Counted from the first letter of the stretch, positions 7,454 to 16,363 are shown. The stretch is DNA of 19,485 nucleotides from an uncultured bacterium (GCA_905215395.1 CAJMQA010000022.1:1-19485), one strand, 5' to 3'. The notes: generated by a model from the letters alone, not told the origin. Made by a program: numbers and translations.

Positions 7454-9016
7454 CTAAAACAAATAACCAATACGAAATAAATAATCATTACGCATATCTT
7501 TCTGATCTGCATGCCGGAAGTTGACATCCACACCTATGCTAAACCACTGGGTTTTCAGAAATTTGAAATTATATTTTATGAAAATTCCACCCCCATAATA
7601 ATTCTGTTTAAAGTATTCATAATCGGCCTGAACCAAACCTTTAACAATGGTCTGATCATATTCATCTTCAACTGCATTCGAGCGGTTGTAAGCCATAGAA
7701 TGATCGGTCACAGCATTATACAGGCCTTTTAAACCGGTCTGTAACCATTGATTTTCCGACAAGCCGAAATTTTTGCTCACCTGGAATTCCCCCAAAATCC
7801 GGGAATACCGGATATATGAATTTGCTACTTTGTAGCTATCGTCATAATCCTCATACATTCCTTTTACTCCAATTGTCCAGCCATAGAGATTTTCATCGTT
7901 CAGAATATTCAACCGGTAATTTCCTCGTATCCGGTTGATTTTACAAACCGACCGGTCAGGAGCTTCGGATATCGTCACATAATCGGTCTGTTCAAAACGT
8001 TGCCCTATTTCCGTACCTTTCTGTTCCACTGAAGAATACTCCAGATCCAATTTGTGAATCATCCTTTTTGTACACAACGATAAACGGACCTCTGCCCCCA
8101 ACTCTTCGTCTTTCAACTGACCAATACGTTTGGGACGATTCCGTTCTTTGTCTATATCGTCGGTATTCTCCTCATAATTCATATATTTGCCTGAAACAAA
8201 AGCCGAAAAGCGTTTAGAGACGAATGCATATTGAACAGAAATTCCTTTCCCATTCCCTTCGTAAGAACGTTCACGCCGAGTGGTATTGAAGGTCTCATAA
8301 AAGTACTGTCCCATTCCCCGCAGCAGATAGAGTTTTTGTAATTCTGAAGCATTATAAAGCATCAGATCAACATCTTCCCGGTAACGGCGATAATGAAAAC
8401 CTCCCCCGATTGTATGTTGTCCCAGGAAAAAAGCGACAGAAGGACTGATATTGATCTGATTAGAATTGGTTTGCGGACGGGGATCGGTCTTTTTGGCCCC
8501 TCTTCCCACTGCCAGGTCCAGTTCCAGACCAACGGAAAAAAGTTCAAACCATACCGGAGAAGCAGCTTTCACATACATATCATACTGCTGTTTCCGCCAA
8601 TCTCCGCCGGTGCTGTCAGCAATCTGATATGGAGTACCCCGGTATGGGTCAAGAATGGAGGTGTATTGTACACCATCATCAAATGCCTGTTTAAAATTAA
8701 AATTTCCCTGCAGATAAACCTGACCGATGGATAAGCCTCCCAAAGCCGAAAACCGGTAATGGGTCGATTGGTCTGATTGCTGAGGCCGATGGAAATCCCC
8801 GGTCTTCAGATCTGCTCCCAAATTCAGTTTAGAGAACTCCAGACGATTATCTCCGGCAAGACCGGCAGCGTTCCCGGAAGTATACCAGGCATGATTATCC
8901 ATAAAATAATCAAAGACCACCGGATTGAATTGTTTCTCCTGTGCCTGTAGCGTCATATAGCCACCACAACAAAATAGGAGTACCGGAATTATGCAGGTAA
9001 ATTTCATCTCTGTCAT
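7454..9016 (-). CDS. DUF6850-family outer-membrane beta-barrel protein
   Basis: A 520-residue exported protein with a signal peptide ending TLQAQ and then alternating polar/hydrophobic strands throughout, with many aromatic girdle residues. It ends in RIGYLF, whose terminal phenylalanine is typical of barrels inserted by the BAM complex. The N-terminal FNPVVFDYFMDNHAWYTSGN and the whole organisation match what I know as DUF6850. No catalytic motif is visible and the function is unknown. It stands between the DUF4876 lipoprotein gene (101 bp away) and the M16 peptidase gene (6 bp away), so it most likely works with the TonB receptor at the outer membrane. The start could also be the methionine at 9007, which gives a more compact signal peptide (MKFTCIIPVLLFCCGG). 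Confidence 0.85.
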   Translation of the reverse strand: MTEMKFTCIIPVLLFCCGGYMTLQAQEKQFNPVVFDYFMDNHAWYTSGNAAGLAGDNRLEFSKLNLGADLKTGDFHRPQQSDQSTHYRFSALGGLSIGQVYLQGNFNFKQAFDDGVQYTSILDPYRGTPYQIADSTGGDWRKQQYDMYVKAASPVWFELFSVGLELDLAVGRGAKKTDPRPQTNSNQINISPSVAFFLGQHTIGGGFHYRRYREDVDLMLYNASELQKLYLLRGMGQYFYETFNTTRRERSYEGNGKGISVQYAFVSKRFSAFVSGKYMNYEENTDDIDKERNRPKRIGQLKDEELGAEVRLSLCTKRMIHKLDLEYSSVEQKGTEIGQRFEQTDYVTISEAPDRSVCKINRIRGNYRLNILNDENLYGWTIGVKGMYEDYDDSYKVANSYIRYSRILGEFQVSKNFGLSENQWLQTGLKGLYNAVTDHSMAYNRSNAVEDEYDQTIVKGLVQADYEYFKQNYYGGGIFIKYNFKFLKTQWFSIGVDVNFRHADQKDMRNDYLFRIGYLF

Positions 9017-9041
9017 TTTTTAAATTAAAACCTGGAAGAGA

Positions 9042-9072
9042 CCTGCGACCATTCCTTCCGGTCAGTCGCAGG
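9042..9072 (-). promoter_or_regulatory. Intercistronic RNA hairpin between DUF4876 and DUF6850 genes
   Basis: CCTGCGAC (9042-9049) pairs perfectly with GTCGCAGG (9065-9072), giving an 8-bp stem with a 15-nt loop in the 101-bp gap. No U-run follows directly on the minus strand, so it looks more like a stability or attenuation element than a full terminator. Confidence 0.5.
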
Positions 9073-9117
9073 CGGTAATTTACATATTACCTTTCACTCT
9101 GTCTTTACAAACATTCT

Positions 9118-10380
9118 TTATTTCAAAGGCGTTGTATTTACTTCAAAATCATCCTTCGAATTATTGGTATCCTTATAAACAACACGACCATCAACAGCCT
9201 CTTCCTGCTTACGGATTATGCTTTTTCCTTCTTTCGACGGACAAGTAACATAACCTCCGTCGAGATCTGTGCCAAAGCGTTTATTCTCCAAAGAACTGGT
9301 ATTGGGAATCAAATCCACAGCATCCACGACCATTTTATTCGGAACTTTCAGACATTTATAAGGTTCATCCCATTCATCCATAAGATCATATATATCCCAA
9401 ACAGATTCCGGAGCAAGGACATAGTTTGTTTTTAGCTGTTCAAATTCACTTGTTGTCGCTTCAAAAATTAGAGTCGAAGTCCCCTGGAAAGAGGCCAGCC
9501 ACAAACGGTGTTTAGGTAAGGTCAATACAAAAACATCTTCCATATTTGGTGCTGCATAATCAACATTAGGGTTATTGGCAAATCCGGAGGCATAGGCCTC
9601 ATAATCAGCTCCGGATAAATCCACCGGACTATTCGGATTCAGATTCTGATCCCCTTTGTGATTGGCAGCCATCGCTGCAATAACGATTTGTTTACCAGGA
9701 GCTAAGGTTGCAGTACTACCGGTCTTCACAATTTTCCATGCCGAATTTACATACACATGCTGAGGATTAGAAGCATTCTCACCATCCCAGGGTGCCGGTT
9801 TAGCCACAAACGATTCTGCATGTCCGATGTAAATATTATCCAGACTGACCGGGGCATCGCTGTTGTTATAAATAACGTAAAACTGATCGTTCCGGTAAAT
9901 GGCAGTCCCTGAAACACTCGGACATCCGGCATAATAAATTTCTTTCAGCACCAAAGCGCTTTGAACATTTTCCTGTAATTCAAGCGACTGTGTTTTCATA
10001 TCCTGATTCAAAGCCATCACCAGGGAAGCAATATTACCGGCCAAATTTACTTTGACACTATTGGCCACATCAAACCCCTGCTCTTCTGCCTCCTGAGGAG
10101 ACAAAGTAGTCCTTACACTGACAGCATAATTACCAGGTAACAAATCAGTTAATACCAGTTTTCCCATTTCTGTCGTGGTTTCCGTTCTGGACGACTGTTC
10201 TGTCAGGTTCGTCAGAGTTACCACCGGTTTATTTGTAAAAGCTTTAGACACACCCAACGTCTTGTAACTAACATTCAAGGTCAACGATGTATAAGGCGAT
10301 GTCTTATCATCATCACTACAGCCAGCCAATGTCCATCCGAACATCAGGCCGATCAATAAAAGTTTCAGCATTGTTTTCAT
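9118..10380 (-). CDS. DUF4876 surface lipoprotein
   Basis: Lipoprotein of 420 residues from the ATG at 10380. The in-frame ATG at 10434 would add 18 residues overlapping the receptor gene's end and spoil the signal peptide. The signal is MKTMLKLLLIGLMFGWTLAG followed by the lipid cysteine and SDDD, an acidic stretch that in Bacteroidota often marks surface export. Residues about 30-125 look like a small immunoglobulin-like or carboxypeptidase-regulatory fold (VTLTNLTEQSS, LLPGNYAVSVRT). After that comes the DUF4876 domain: LVLKEIYYAG, YRNDQFYVIYNNSDAPVSLD, LAPGKQIVIAA, NPNSPVDLSGADYEAYASG. The pattern resembles lamin-tail-like domains, which is my inference. It lies 38 bp after the TonB receptor gene, in the place a SusD-like binding lipoprotein would hold, so a substrate-capturing role is plausible. 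Confidence 0.9.
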   Translation of the reverse strand: MKTMLKLLLIGLMFGWTLAGCSDDDKTSPYTSLTLNVSYKTLGVSKAFTNKPVVTLTNLTEQSSRTETTTEMGKLVLTDLLPGNYAVSVRTTLSPQEAEEQGFDVANSVKVNLAGNIASLVMALNQDMKTQSLELQENVQSALVLKEIYYAGCPSVSGTAIYRNDQFYVIYNNSDAPVSLDNIYIGHAESFVAKPAPWDGENASNPQHVYVNSAWKIVKTGSTATLAPGKQIVIAAMAANHKGDQNLNPNSPVDLSGADYEAYASGFANNPNVDYAAPNMEDVFVLTLPKHRLWLASFQGTSTLIFEATTSEFEQLKTNYVLAPESVWDIYDLMDEWDEPYKCLKVPNKMVVDAVDLIPNTSSLENKRFGTDLDGGYVTCPSKEGKSIIRKQEEAVDGRVVYKDTNNSKDDFEVNTTPLK

Positions 10381-10418
10381 AAGTGGTAATTTTAGTATAA
10401 CATAGAAAATTGAAAATT

Positions 10419-13400
10419 TTAAAATTTCACCCACAACTCGGCTCCGAAAAACTGCTCCGGATTCCGGGTCTTATAGCTTCCCGAGGTTCGGTTACTTTCC
10501 TCCTTAGGCAGATGCATAAAGAGATTGTTGACAAAAAATGCAAATCCCAGATAACTTCCGACTTCTTTGGTCACCCTCAGGTTGAACAACCAAAGAGGAT
10601 CGTATTTTTCTTTAATACCCCGGGAATCGGAAATATAGCGTTGTAATTCCGGACGGATAATCTCATCTGCCCCTATGGTATGATAAGATAAATCCTGAGC
10701 AGAGATATAGCCTACCGGACGTATATTCTCTAAACCCAAAAATTCATGCGTATCCTTCCAAATGGTCTGAGCTGCCAGTGAAACGACAAATCCGGCCTTT
10801 GGGATATTACTGATTACCCGGAGCGTAGTGGAAAAACGTTCGTACTTACTGCCGTCTCCCGAAGCATACACACCGACATCAGGATACACACCGTTCTTTT
10901 CTGATTGCTGATAGAAAGCAGGATTGGTATTGTACAACTTGCTCACCATCCAGGCCCCGTTGAAAACAAAAGAGGTATGAAGTGCAGATATCCGCCCGAA
11001 ATTTAAATCAAACTCAATCCCTTTCGTTTCATTTACTTTATTATTCAGAGGCCGGTTAGAAGTCAGCATTTGATTGACCACTTTATCCACACTCAGGAGC
11101 GGATAGTTTCCTTCCCGGGCCTCTCCCTTGTATTTGACCAGATCGAACAACTGCCAGGAATCCATATCGGTGCTGAACGAATATCCGTTTTTCAGTTTCT
11201 CACTGAAGGCTGTGACAGAAAAATTCATCTGCCCCAATTTGATGTCCGCCCCGATTTCAGCTTTCCTGTTTTTCGCAATCTTCAGGCCAGGATTTTTCGT
11301 ATCATAAACTTTCGTGGTCAGAATATATAATTTCTGGCTTTCCTGAATCCCTGGTTCTCCTATATTCTGGTAATTCACATAATCATAGTATCCCGGGTCC
11401 GGATAAAGATACATCAGGGTCGGAGCCTTGGCTGTAATTCCCCATCCCCCTTTCAGGATCACCTTTTCCTTCACAATTTCATAAGAGGCATTTACCCGGG
11501 GAGACCACACCTTACCCACATGCTCATCCAGCATCCCGACATGGTCATAACGCAATCCCAACTGTAATTTAAATGCCCTGGCCCAAATACTTGCTGAAAT
11601 ATTGTCTTCCAGAAAAATTCCCAATTGATGCAAAGCCGGAATATCCCGGTAAGGACGCATCCTCAACCCTCCTTCGGGCGGACGTTTGGGATCGAATATC
11701 TTCCCATCCCCGAAATTCACATCCGTTTTCCAATCTCCGCCTACCACAATCCGGTTTCCAATACCGCCTACCTCCCCATAAAAGTTGGCTAGCAGTTTTC
11801 CAAATACATTCAAAGGCCGTCCTTTGATATGAAACTGAGCCAGATATTCGTAAGGCAGGAAGTCTGTAACAGCCTGCGGGTCGACCGTTCCCAGGTTAGT
11901 AATGGGATTCCCCTTCCCATCCAATATTTCTTGCGAGCGGTTGGAAGCTACGGTTCCATCCTTTGTCGCCGTCGTTATCATGTATCCTCCGCCGTTCTTT
12001 ATCTCCTGGTTATAACCATTCTGAATCTCATAGTTTGCAGACAAGTTCATCCGGAGATACTTCAGAAATGAATCTTCCATATTCCAGGTCCAGTTGGTAT
12101 TGAAGCGGAAACCTGTATTTTCAGATTTCTTTTTACGTTGATAACGAATATCTGAAGGGTCTAATTTCGATCCATCCAGATCTGTATAAAATCCCAGACT
12201 GGTATTGGTCCGTATACGTTCATTAAAAGCTCTGGAATACAGGGCGTTTGCAGTCATTCGCCGGAAACTCTGATTCGGTCTTCTCTCATCCGACAAGGAA
12301 TGAGCATAATCGAAATCTACATTTAAGCTTCCCCCCTTTTCACCCAGATCAAAACCCTTCCCCAGGGATGCCTGTGTCAATACAGGATTAATCTTTACTC
12401 TTGCCTGAAAAGGATATTTTCCGGCCCTCGGATTGACAATAATCACTCCGGATGTCAGGTCTCCGTATTCGACAGAAGGAATTCCACGAATCACATCCAC
12501 AGATTCAATATTATCCACTCCTATTTGCCGTAAATCATTTCCGGCTCCTGCCGTAGAGGCAAAATTTACATTCAAATTTCCATCCTTGGCCGTATTACCG
12601 ATCTGTAAATTGGCATTATTAGAGAGTGGAGCTCCATTGACAACAATAGATGTCCCCAGACTATTCAGTGCATCTCCCTGTACCTGACGGATATTTGCCC
12701 GCACCGGCGAATTCAGGGTTGGGTTTGAAGCCAGTTGTCCGGGAAGAAGTTCCAACACATCTCCCAGATTAGTCGCCTGCAAGTGATCTATAGCAGAGCG
12801 TGAAATAGACGAAGAAGTCGAAGCACCGGTCTTATTACTCTTAGCCACCACCGTAACCTGACTGATGGCAAAATTTTCCTTCTCCAGCACAAAACGGTAA
12901 ACCGAATCTTTTTTGCTGATATCCACCGTTGTCTCCAGAGTAACCTGACCGACACAACGAATTTCGATAACTGTTTTACCTGCAGGAACAGACTTGAACA
13001 GAAACATTCCCTGTGCATCACATATATTCCCGATACCATACTTAGGCAGATAAACGGTTGCAGCTATCAGAGGTTCCCCGCTTTTCTTATCGTAAACATA
13101 GCCTTTAAAATTTACCCCCGCTTCTTCCAGGGATGCAGACCTCTTAATCACCGTCACCCCTTTCTCCTGCAAATAGATAAGCCCGGTTCCCTTTAAACAT
13201 TTATCTAGCACTTCCTTCACAGGCATATTTTCTGCCTTCACCTCAATCCCATGTACCGATTTGATATCCTCATCGCTGTACACAAACACCATATGAGTCT
13301 GGCGTTTTAACTCCCAAATCACCTCTTCCAGAGAGGCATTGTTTTTGACCATAGAGACCCGCTGGGCACTCACATTTCCGAAAGTTTGTATAAAACTGCA

Positions 13401-13490
13401 AAATAGAAACAGAGATAACAATTTCATAAATAACAGGATTTTTAAGATTTCTCCCCACCGGGGAAAAAGATCTTTCCATTTTTTCTTCAT
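10419..13490 (-). CDS. TonB-dependent outer-membrane receptor with STN domain
   Basis: A 1023-residue receptor importing a substrate across the outer membrane with TonB energy. After the signal region (MKLLSLFLFCSFIQTFGNVS) come an STN/secretin-TonB short domain (about 47-117, SLEEVIWELKRQTHMVFVYS), which contacts a FecR partner, and a carboxypeptidase-regulatory-like domain (about 128-205, GYVYDKKSGEPLIAATVYLP). Then follow a TonB-box-like stretch (VTVVA, 212-216), a plug (about 220-355, with NIRQVQGDALNSLGTSIVVN and SVDVIRGIPSVEYGDLTSGV) and the 22-strand barrel ending ELWVKF. No SusD gene follows; DUF4876 and DUF6850 genes do, so this is not a classical Sus glycan system. Substrate unknown; polypeptide or metal complex are the main options. 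No lesion seen. Confidence 0.95.
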   Translation of the reverse strand: MKKKWKDLFPRWGEILKILLFMKLLSLFLFCSFIQTFGNVSAQRVSMVKNNASLEEVIWELKRQTHMVFVYSDEDIKSVHGIEVKAENMPVKEVLDKCLKGTGLIYLQEKGVTVIKRSASLEEAGVNFKGYVYDKKSGEPLIAATVYLPKYGIGNICDAQGMFLFKSVPAGKTVIEIRCVGQVTLETTVDISKKDSVYRFVLEKENFAISQVTVVAKSNKTGASTSSSISRSAIDHLQATNLGDVLELLPGQLASNPTLNSPVRANIRQVQGDALNSLGTSIVVNGAPLSNNANLQIGNTAKDGNLNVNFASTAGAGNDLRQIGVDNIESVDVIRGIPSVEYGDLTSGVIIVNPRAGKYPFQARVKINPVLTQASLGKGFDLGEKGGSLNVDFDYAHSLSDERRPNQSFRRMTANALYSRAFNERIRTNTSLGFYTDLDGSKLDPSDIRYQRKKKSENTGFRFNTNWTWNMEDSFLKYLRMNLSANYEIQNGYNQEIKNGGGYMITTATKDGTVASNRSQEILDGKGNPITNLGTVDPQAVTDFLPYEYLAQFHIKGRPLNVFGKLLANFYGEVGGIGNRIVVGGDWKTDVNFGDGKIFDPKRPPEGGLRMRPYRDIPALHQLGIFLEDNISASIWARAFKLQLGLRYDHVGMLDEHVGKVWSPRVNASYEIVKEKVILKGGWGITAKAPTLMYLYPDPGYYDYVNYQNIGEPGIQESQKLYILTTKVYDTKNPGLKIAKNRKAEIGADIKLGQMNFSVTAFSEKLKNGYSFSTDMDSWQLFDLVKYKGEAREGNYPLLSVDKVVNQMLTSNRPLNNKVNETKGIEFDLNFGRISALHTSFVFNGAWMVSKLYNTNPAFYQQSEKNGVYPDVGVYASGDGSKYERFSTTLRVISNIPKAGFVVSLAAQTIWKDTHEFLGLENIRPVGYISAQDLSYHTIGADEIIRPELQRYISDSRGIKEKYDPLWLFNLRVTKEVGSYLGFAFFVNNLFMHLPKEESNRTSGSYKTRNPEQFFGAELWVKF

Positions 13491-13530
13491 AACTTTGCAA
13501 TAAGTTAATTAAACTTCGGTTATTGACTGG

Positions 13531-13566
13531 GAAACCGGGTAATGTTGGTAGCAAGCCCCGGTTTTC
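13531..13566 (-). promoter_or_regulatory. RNA hairpin between FecR and TonB receptor genes
   Basis: AAACCGGG (13532-13539) pairs with CCCGGTTT (13557-13564), an 8-bp stem immediately after the FecR stop and 40 nt before the receptor start. On the minus strand no U-tract follows, while on the plus strand it is followed by a T-rich run. It may partly separate regulator from receptor expression, or protect mRNA ends. Confidence 0.5.
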
Positions 13567-13568
13567 TT

Positions 13569-14699
13569 TTATCGGTTACTGATTATAATGTTCTGTCCAT
13601 CCCGGCTGAAATTCACTTTTTCCAATTTCCGGAGAATATCCAGAACATCGTCAATGGTATCATAACGGCCGAAATTACCTGAGAAACGCATCTCTTTCAC
13701 TTTTGTATCCCTATAGATAACAGTCACATCATACCATTTCGCCAGACTATTCATGACATCCTCCAAACGTTGGCCTTGAAATACAAACATTCCGCTGGTC
13801 CAACCTGTATACAGTTCCGTATCCACTAATTTTACTTCGGTTTTTCCGTTATGCTTATCCATAAGAAACTGCTGGGAAGGATTTAACCGGACCTGATTTA
13901 CCAGAACACATCCTTCTACAAGGGTCGTATGAACCCAAGATTCGGATGCATATGATTTTACATTGAATTTTGTTCCGGTCACCCGTATACTCATTTTATC
14001 GGCATGAACTATAAAAGGCCACTCCTCAGCTTTACTGACTTCGAAAAAAGCCTCTCCTTCCAAAAATACTTCCCGGCTCTCACTGGTAAAATCTACAGGA
14101 AATTTCAACTCTGAATCACAATTCAGCCAGACTTTAGTTCCATCAGAAAGTTTTACAAAATAATCTGCCCGGCTAGGTATCCTTATCGTATGCCAAACCT
14201 GTTCCTCCGGACTTTCCAAAAGCTTACCCGCCCGATAATTCAACTGACAGGAAACTGTATTATTGGCTATCTCTTCATCATTCTCCTGAATATCCTGAGC
14301 ATTTCCGGTCAAATTGATCTGGTGTCCGTCAGATAGAATCAATTCTGCCGTTTTCCGGCCAACAGGAATTTCCCGGGGCAAAGATGCAACAGATGTTTGC
14401 TGTACACCGGAAGGATAAAACAGAGCTAAAGCTCCCAGTCCGACAAGCAGACAGGCAGCGGCTGCAATGCGTGTCCATTTTATACCCGAACCCCATTTTA
14501 TCCGCCGTTGTATGCGTTGATATTCCCGTGAAGTACAGAAATCAGTCTTCTGATTATCCCGCAATAAAACTTCCCGGTAAACCCGCACCTCCTCAAACAA
14601 ACGAAAATTTTCTTCCTGTTGCAGCCAATGGATAAATTCAGGATTATTCAAAGTTTCCGGATGATTCAAATGCTCGAGGATATAATCTATATTTTCCAT
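13569..14699 (-). CDS. FecR-type anti-sigma factor
   Basis: Complete 376-residue anti-sigma regulator in the inner membrane. Residues 1-75 are the cytoplasmic sigma-binding part, about 77-95 is the single membrane helix (RIAAAACLLVGLGALALF), and about 170-265 is the periplasmic FecR core (RIPSRADYFVKLSDGTKVWL, REVFLEGEAFFEVSK, PFIVHAD). About 295-376 is a DUF4974 domain (GMFVFQGQRLEDVMNSLAKW, MRFSGNFG, DDVLDILRKLEKV), related to the receptor's STN domain that it is thought to contact. It lies 79 bp after its sigma gene and 78 bp before the receptor gene, the standard sigma-FecR-receptor order, so occupancy of the receptor should release the sigma factor. Length and domains are normal. Confidence 0.95.
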   Translation of the reverse strand: MENIDYILEHLNHPETLNNPEFIHWLQQEENFRLFEEVRVYREVLLRDNQKTDFCTSREYQRIQRRIKWGSGIKWTRIAAAACLLVGLGALALFYPSGVQQTSVASLPREIPVGRKTAELILSDGHQINLTGNAQDIQENDEEIANNTVSCQLNYRAGKLLESPEEQVWHTIRIPSRADYFVKLSDGTKVWLNCDSELKFPVDFTSESREVFLEGEAFFEVSKAEEWPFIVHADKMSIRVTGTKFNVKSYASESWVHTTLVEGCVLVNQVRLNPSQQFLMDKHNGKTEVKLVDTELYTGWTSGMFVFQGQRLEDVMNSLAKWYDVTVIYRDTKVKEMRFSGNFGRYDTIDDVLDILRKLEKVNFSRDGQNIIISNR

Positions 14700-14715
14700 A
14701 AGGAATCATTATTAC

Positions 14716-14738
14716 TGTGAATCTTTTCTATATTCACA
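14716..14738 (-). promoter_or_regulatory. Small inverted repeat between sigma and FecR genes
   Basis: TGTGAAT (14716-14722) and ATTCACA (14732-14738) form a perfect 7-bp inverted repeat with a 9-nt loop, 17 nt upstream of the FecR start. It could be an mRNA hairpin or a dyad operator; the sequence alone does not decide. Confidence 0.3.
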
Positions 14739-14778
14739 AGGAAACAATGAAAACTAATGAAAGAAAAATAAAAAAAGA

Positions 14779-15339
14779 TTATTTTTTAACATTTGACTTG
14801 AAGTAAGCCAGGAAAAACAGAAGATTAATGTCAGGAAAATCTTTCCTCAAAAGCTTCAGACCAATGGCAATATGAGTTCTGACAGTCGTAATAGAGATAT
14901 TCAATTCTTCAGCAATTTCTTTGTGCTTCTTGCATTCGACAAAACACAGATACATCACCTCCCGGCAACGTTCCGGCAACTGTTCCATCCGAGCTATAAT
15001 CCTGTTCACTAATTCCTCATATCCCCCGTCATTCATTGTCTCATACAGCTCACCCAAAACCTGTTGTCTGGAAATATGCTTCCCTTCCACCTTCATATGT
15101 TCCAGATAATTGAGGGTACGGTTACGGGTAAGACTCACCAGATAAGGATAAATCGGTTTCTCAAAATCTATATCCAAACGACGGTCCCACACCCCCATAA
15201 ATACATCGTGTACGATATCCCGAGCCACTTCATCATCCTTTGTAAAACTCATCGCATAAAAACACAAAGATCTGAAATGCAACTTGAAAATATCTTCAAA
15301 CTGCACCATAAACTCCTGATTTTTCCGTTTTAAAGTCAT
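14779..15339 (-). CDS. ECF RNA polymerase sigma factor (FecI-like)
   Basis: A 186-residue ECF sigma factor that should drive the receptor operon downstream. Region 2: FEDIFKLHFRSLCFYAMSFT then ARDIVHDVFMGVWDRR; followed by YPYLVSLTRNRTLNYLEHM. Region 4: LPERCREVMYLCFVECKKHK and the helix-turn-helix EIAEELNISITTVRTHIAIG. The ATG at 15309 (MVQFEDIF) is an alternative start that fits the family's usual N-terminus and has AGGAG just upstream; I kept the longer form. It is followed by its FecR partner and is divergent from the second broken propeller gene, repeating the layout at 3174-4694. It resembles the first sigma in fold but has clearly diverged, so separate promoter targets are likely. Confidence 0.95.
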   Translation of the reverse strand: MTLKRKNQEFMVQFEDIFKLHFRSLCFYAMSFTKDDEVARDIVHDVFMGVWDRRLDIDFEKPIYPYLVSLTRNRTLNYLEHMKVEGKHISRQQVLGELYETMNDGGYEELVNRIIARMEQLPERCREVMYLCFVECKKHKEIAEELNISITTVRTHIAIGLKLLRKDFPDINLLFFLAYFKSNVKK

Positions 15340-15359
15340 TCCTCAAATCTCTGATTCTG

Positions 15360-15367
15360 CAAAGGTA
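15360..15367 (-). promoter_or_regulatory. Probable -7 element of the sigma/FecR/receptor operon
   Basis: On the minus strand this reads TACCTTTG followed by CA, an exact match to the Bacteroidota -7 consensus TAnnTTTG, 21 nt upstream of the sigma ATG at 15339. No clear TTTG is found at the -33 distance. Confidence 0.5.
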
Positions 15368-15515
15368 TAAAAGGATTGCTTTAATTTTACACATTTATCT
15401 TATAAATAAATTAATGTATTTTGATTTTTTTTAAACTTCAGAAATAAATCTATAATTCCAGGAGTATTTTTGTAAAAAATCCTTAAAATTGCAAGATCAA
15501 CCAACCCTTTACAAT

Positions 15516-16363
15516 CATAAAAAAATAGTGCCCATACTTATTGTTATATTTTTACTTTTCAGCTGCTCAACCACTGAGAAACAAAACTTACCCGAACTTG
15601 TCAAATATAACGGGGCTACTATTCCTTCTGTCAGGGAATTGGTTCAATCCATAGAAGTCATTAAATTGGACCATCAGGATAGCATTACCATCGGAAACTG
15701 AAATACTGTCCAACAACAGGATTCCTCATTTTACATCGGAAACCTGCAAGGAACAAGACTGATTTACAAATTTAACCGACAAGGACATTCCCTGAATTCG
15801 ATCGGCAAAACCGGAAGAGCTCCCGGAGAATACCAGAGTTTAACAGACTTTTATATTTCTGATACAGCCAATCAGGTATATATCCAATCTGCCCCCGAAT
15901 TTTCGCTTATACCTTTATGACAAACTAAGGGAATTTTATTCAGCGGAAACACAATATACCCGATAGCTTTTGGAAGTCAGAAGATTGGATGGAAGCTTTT
16001 ACCAGGCTCAACAACAACGGATTTTTCAGTTTCGGGAATTTTTTCATCAACGATGATTATTCCATTACAGCCTTTACTTTCCAAATGGGAAACACTGAAC
16101 GTCAGAGCTCTTTTGTTTATGCAATCAAAAATCTGAATACCAATCATTGGGATTGGGTCTGTCACAAAGTAAACTCCTCACAAGACCAAATGTTCAATTT
16201 AAAAGAGTCGGGACTGGACTGTTTTTCCCACATGCAAGGTTTCACCCAGGACGGCAAACTCATGTTATTTTTATATGCTCATGAACTGATACAGAACCCT
16301 GAATTACTTCAAAATGCCGATCCGGAAATGGACATGTTTATTTTGCTCTGCACAATGAAATAA
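15516..16363 (+). pseudogene. Six-bladed beta-propeller lipoprotein, copy 2 (no start, stop, indels, deletion)
   Basis: Paralogue of the gene at 3858-4694, with the same lipoprotein signal core (FLLFSCSTTEKQ) and KYNGATIPSVRELVQSIE. The position of copy 1's ATG is CAT here (15516); a GTG at 15528 is the only nearby alternative. A Trp codon has become TGA (15699-15701). The frame shifts near 15900 (an extra T in GAATTTTCG) and again at about 15924-15936. About 280 bp of the middle is missing between TTCAGCGGAAACA and NIPDSFWKSED (about 15950). From there the frame is open to 16363 (FWKSEDWMEAFTRL ... NPELLQNADPEMDMFILLCT) and supplies the part copy 1 lacks. It is divergent from the sigma gene and followed by the ABC-F gene. 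No full product can be made. Confidence 0.88.

Noticed and set aside
10419..13490. Reading the TonB receptor as a SusC glycan importer
   Set aside because: No SusD-like gene or glycan-degrading enzyme is nearby; the neighbours are DUF4876, DUF6850 and M16 genes. The STN and FecR features fit a signalling receptor in general.
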